14,174 bases of DNA from Methanobacteriota archaeon (lineage in GTDB: Archaea > Thermoplasmatota > Poseidoniia > Poseidoniales > Thalassarchaeaceae). This document shows positions 13,822 through 14,174 of this stretch, piece after piece. Location of the stretch: contig PBPH01000025.1 in assembly GCA_002725475.1 (NCBI GenBank), forward strand, positions 1 through 14,174, read 5' to 3'. The notes beneath the pieces are model-generated. The model worked only from the letters and a program-made list of their open reading frames with translations. It ran no database searches and had not been told where the DNA came from. A program made the position numbers and the translations under genes. Each line of letters begins with the position of its first letter. The first letter of the stretch is position 1.

Positions 13822-14174
13822 TCATCTTCTATTTGACCAAGGCATTAGAAGTGCTTTTGTGATATGCCATGCAATATCTGGATTTTCCCTTAATCTTCGA
13901 TTACTATATTCATACCATTGTTTTCCAAATGGGACATAAACTCTAACTTTATGGCCCTCTTTCAATAGTTTTCTACGTAACTCTCCGCGAACACCTAGCA
14001 ACATTTGAAACTCGTATCCATCCCCCTTATTCTTTTGTTTAGGCCCGGAATTAGCACGAGGGTCATTCTTTTTTGCACCCATGCCCACTTCACCGAGTTG
14101 TGAAAGAGCATCTTGAATTACGGGTTTATCATGAGTGGCTATGGCACAATATGAACCATTGCGTATCATTAGAG
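13822..14174 (-). CDS. Proline dehydrogenase, C-terminal part (cut by window edge)
   Basis: An FAD-dependent enzyme that oxidises proline to pyrroline-5-carboxylate, feeding electrons to the respiratory chain. Only the C-terminal 117 codons are inside the window; the frame is open through base 14174, so the ATG at 14169 is internal. Family motifs in order are GSYCAIATHD (a barrel strand end with ATHD), YEFQMLLGVR, and GHKVRVYVPFGKQWYEYSNRRL. The last carries the paired arginines of the conserved YxxRR substrate-binding motif. The last residues (MPWSNRR) are family-variable. A linker between ATHD and EFQMLLG is Lys/Asn/Gly-rich (GAKKNDPRANSGPKQKNKGD), about 15-20 residues longer than I would expect. 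Whether this is a stand-alone enzyme cannot be seen, but the C-terminus shows it is not a PutA fusion with a downstream aldehyde dehydrogenase. Confidence 0.93.
   Translation of the reverse strand, partial: LMIRNGSYCAIATHDKPVIQDALSQLGEVGMGAKKNDPRANSGPKQKNKGDGYEFQMLLGVRGELRRKLLKEGHKVRVYVPFGKQWYEYSNRRLRENPDIAWHITKALLMPWSNRR

Noticed and set aside
1..14174. CRISPR array, insertion sequence, integrase site at the tRNA genes, or toxin-antitoxin pair
   Set aside because: No regularly spaced repeats, transposase or recombinase motifs, or duplicated tRNA 3' ends were seen, and the small coiled-coil gene has no partner gene.

Overview
The window looks like a piece of a chromosome from an uncultured planktonic euryarchaeon, most likely Marine Group II (Candidatus Poseidoniales) or a close relative. 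This is inferred from: an archaeal-type alanyl-tRNA synthetase; an RtcB RNA ligase; an archaeal zinc-ribbon protein of the HVO_0476/COG1326 type; TATA-like boxes rather than bacterial -35/-10 promoters; G-rich Shine-Dalgarno tracts; moderately AT-rich DNA; and a giant Asn/Ser/Thr/Gly-rich secreted protein with a single C-terminal membrane anchor. The placement has not been tested by phylogeny. I see no insertion sequence, integrase, CRISPR array, prophage gene or pseudogene.

Layout, left to right. Bases 1-462 (minus) hold the N-terminal 154 codons of alaS, cut by the window edge. It is divergent from rtcB (581-2059, plus), and the 118-base gap between them carries a strong hairpin just before the rtcB ribosome binding site. 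rtcB converges, with an 8-base gap, on a small coiled-coil gene (2068-2259, minus). Upstream of that small gene are a TATA-like box and a CpG-only dyad. Nearly half of the window (2408-8896, minus) is one 2162-codon surface-protein gene. Bases 8897-9406 hold no protein gene. They contain a GC-rich hairpin, tRNA-Ser(GGA) on the minus strand, tRNA-Thr(GGT) on the plus strand, and leader sequence.

From 9407 onward a plus-strand block runs to 13815: a six-helix membrane protein with a C-terminal zinc-ribbon tail; a SufS-like cysteine desulfurase whose start overlaps that gene by 17 bases; a type II membrane-anchored subtilisin-like protease; and a cytoplasmic zinc-ribbon protein. The right edge (13822-14174, minus) is the C-terminal end of a proline dehydrogenase gene that continues outside the window.

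Functionally the window mixes translation and RNA maintenance (alaS, rtcB, two tRNAs), cell-surface biology (giant anchored protein, membrane-tethered protease) and sulfur or amino-acid metabolism (desulfurase, proline dehydrogenase). The least explained items are the overlapping pair at 9407-11774, the giant surface protein with its duplicated module and structured cytoplasmic tail, the small coiled-coil gene with its unusual upstream dyad, and the leader hairpins of rtcB and of the zinc-ribbon membrane gene. I found no clearly new multi-gene defence or mobile system.
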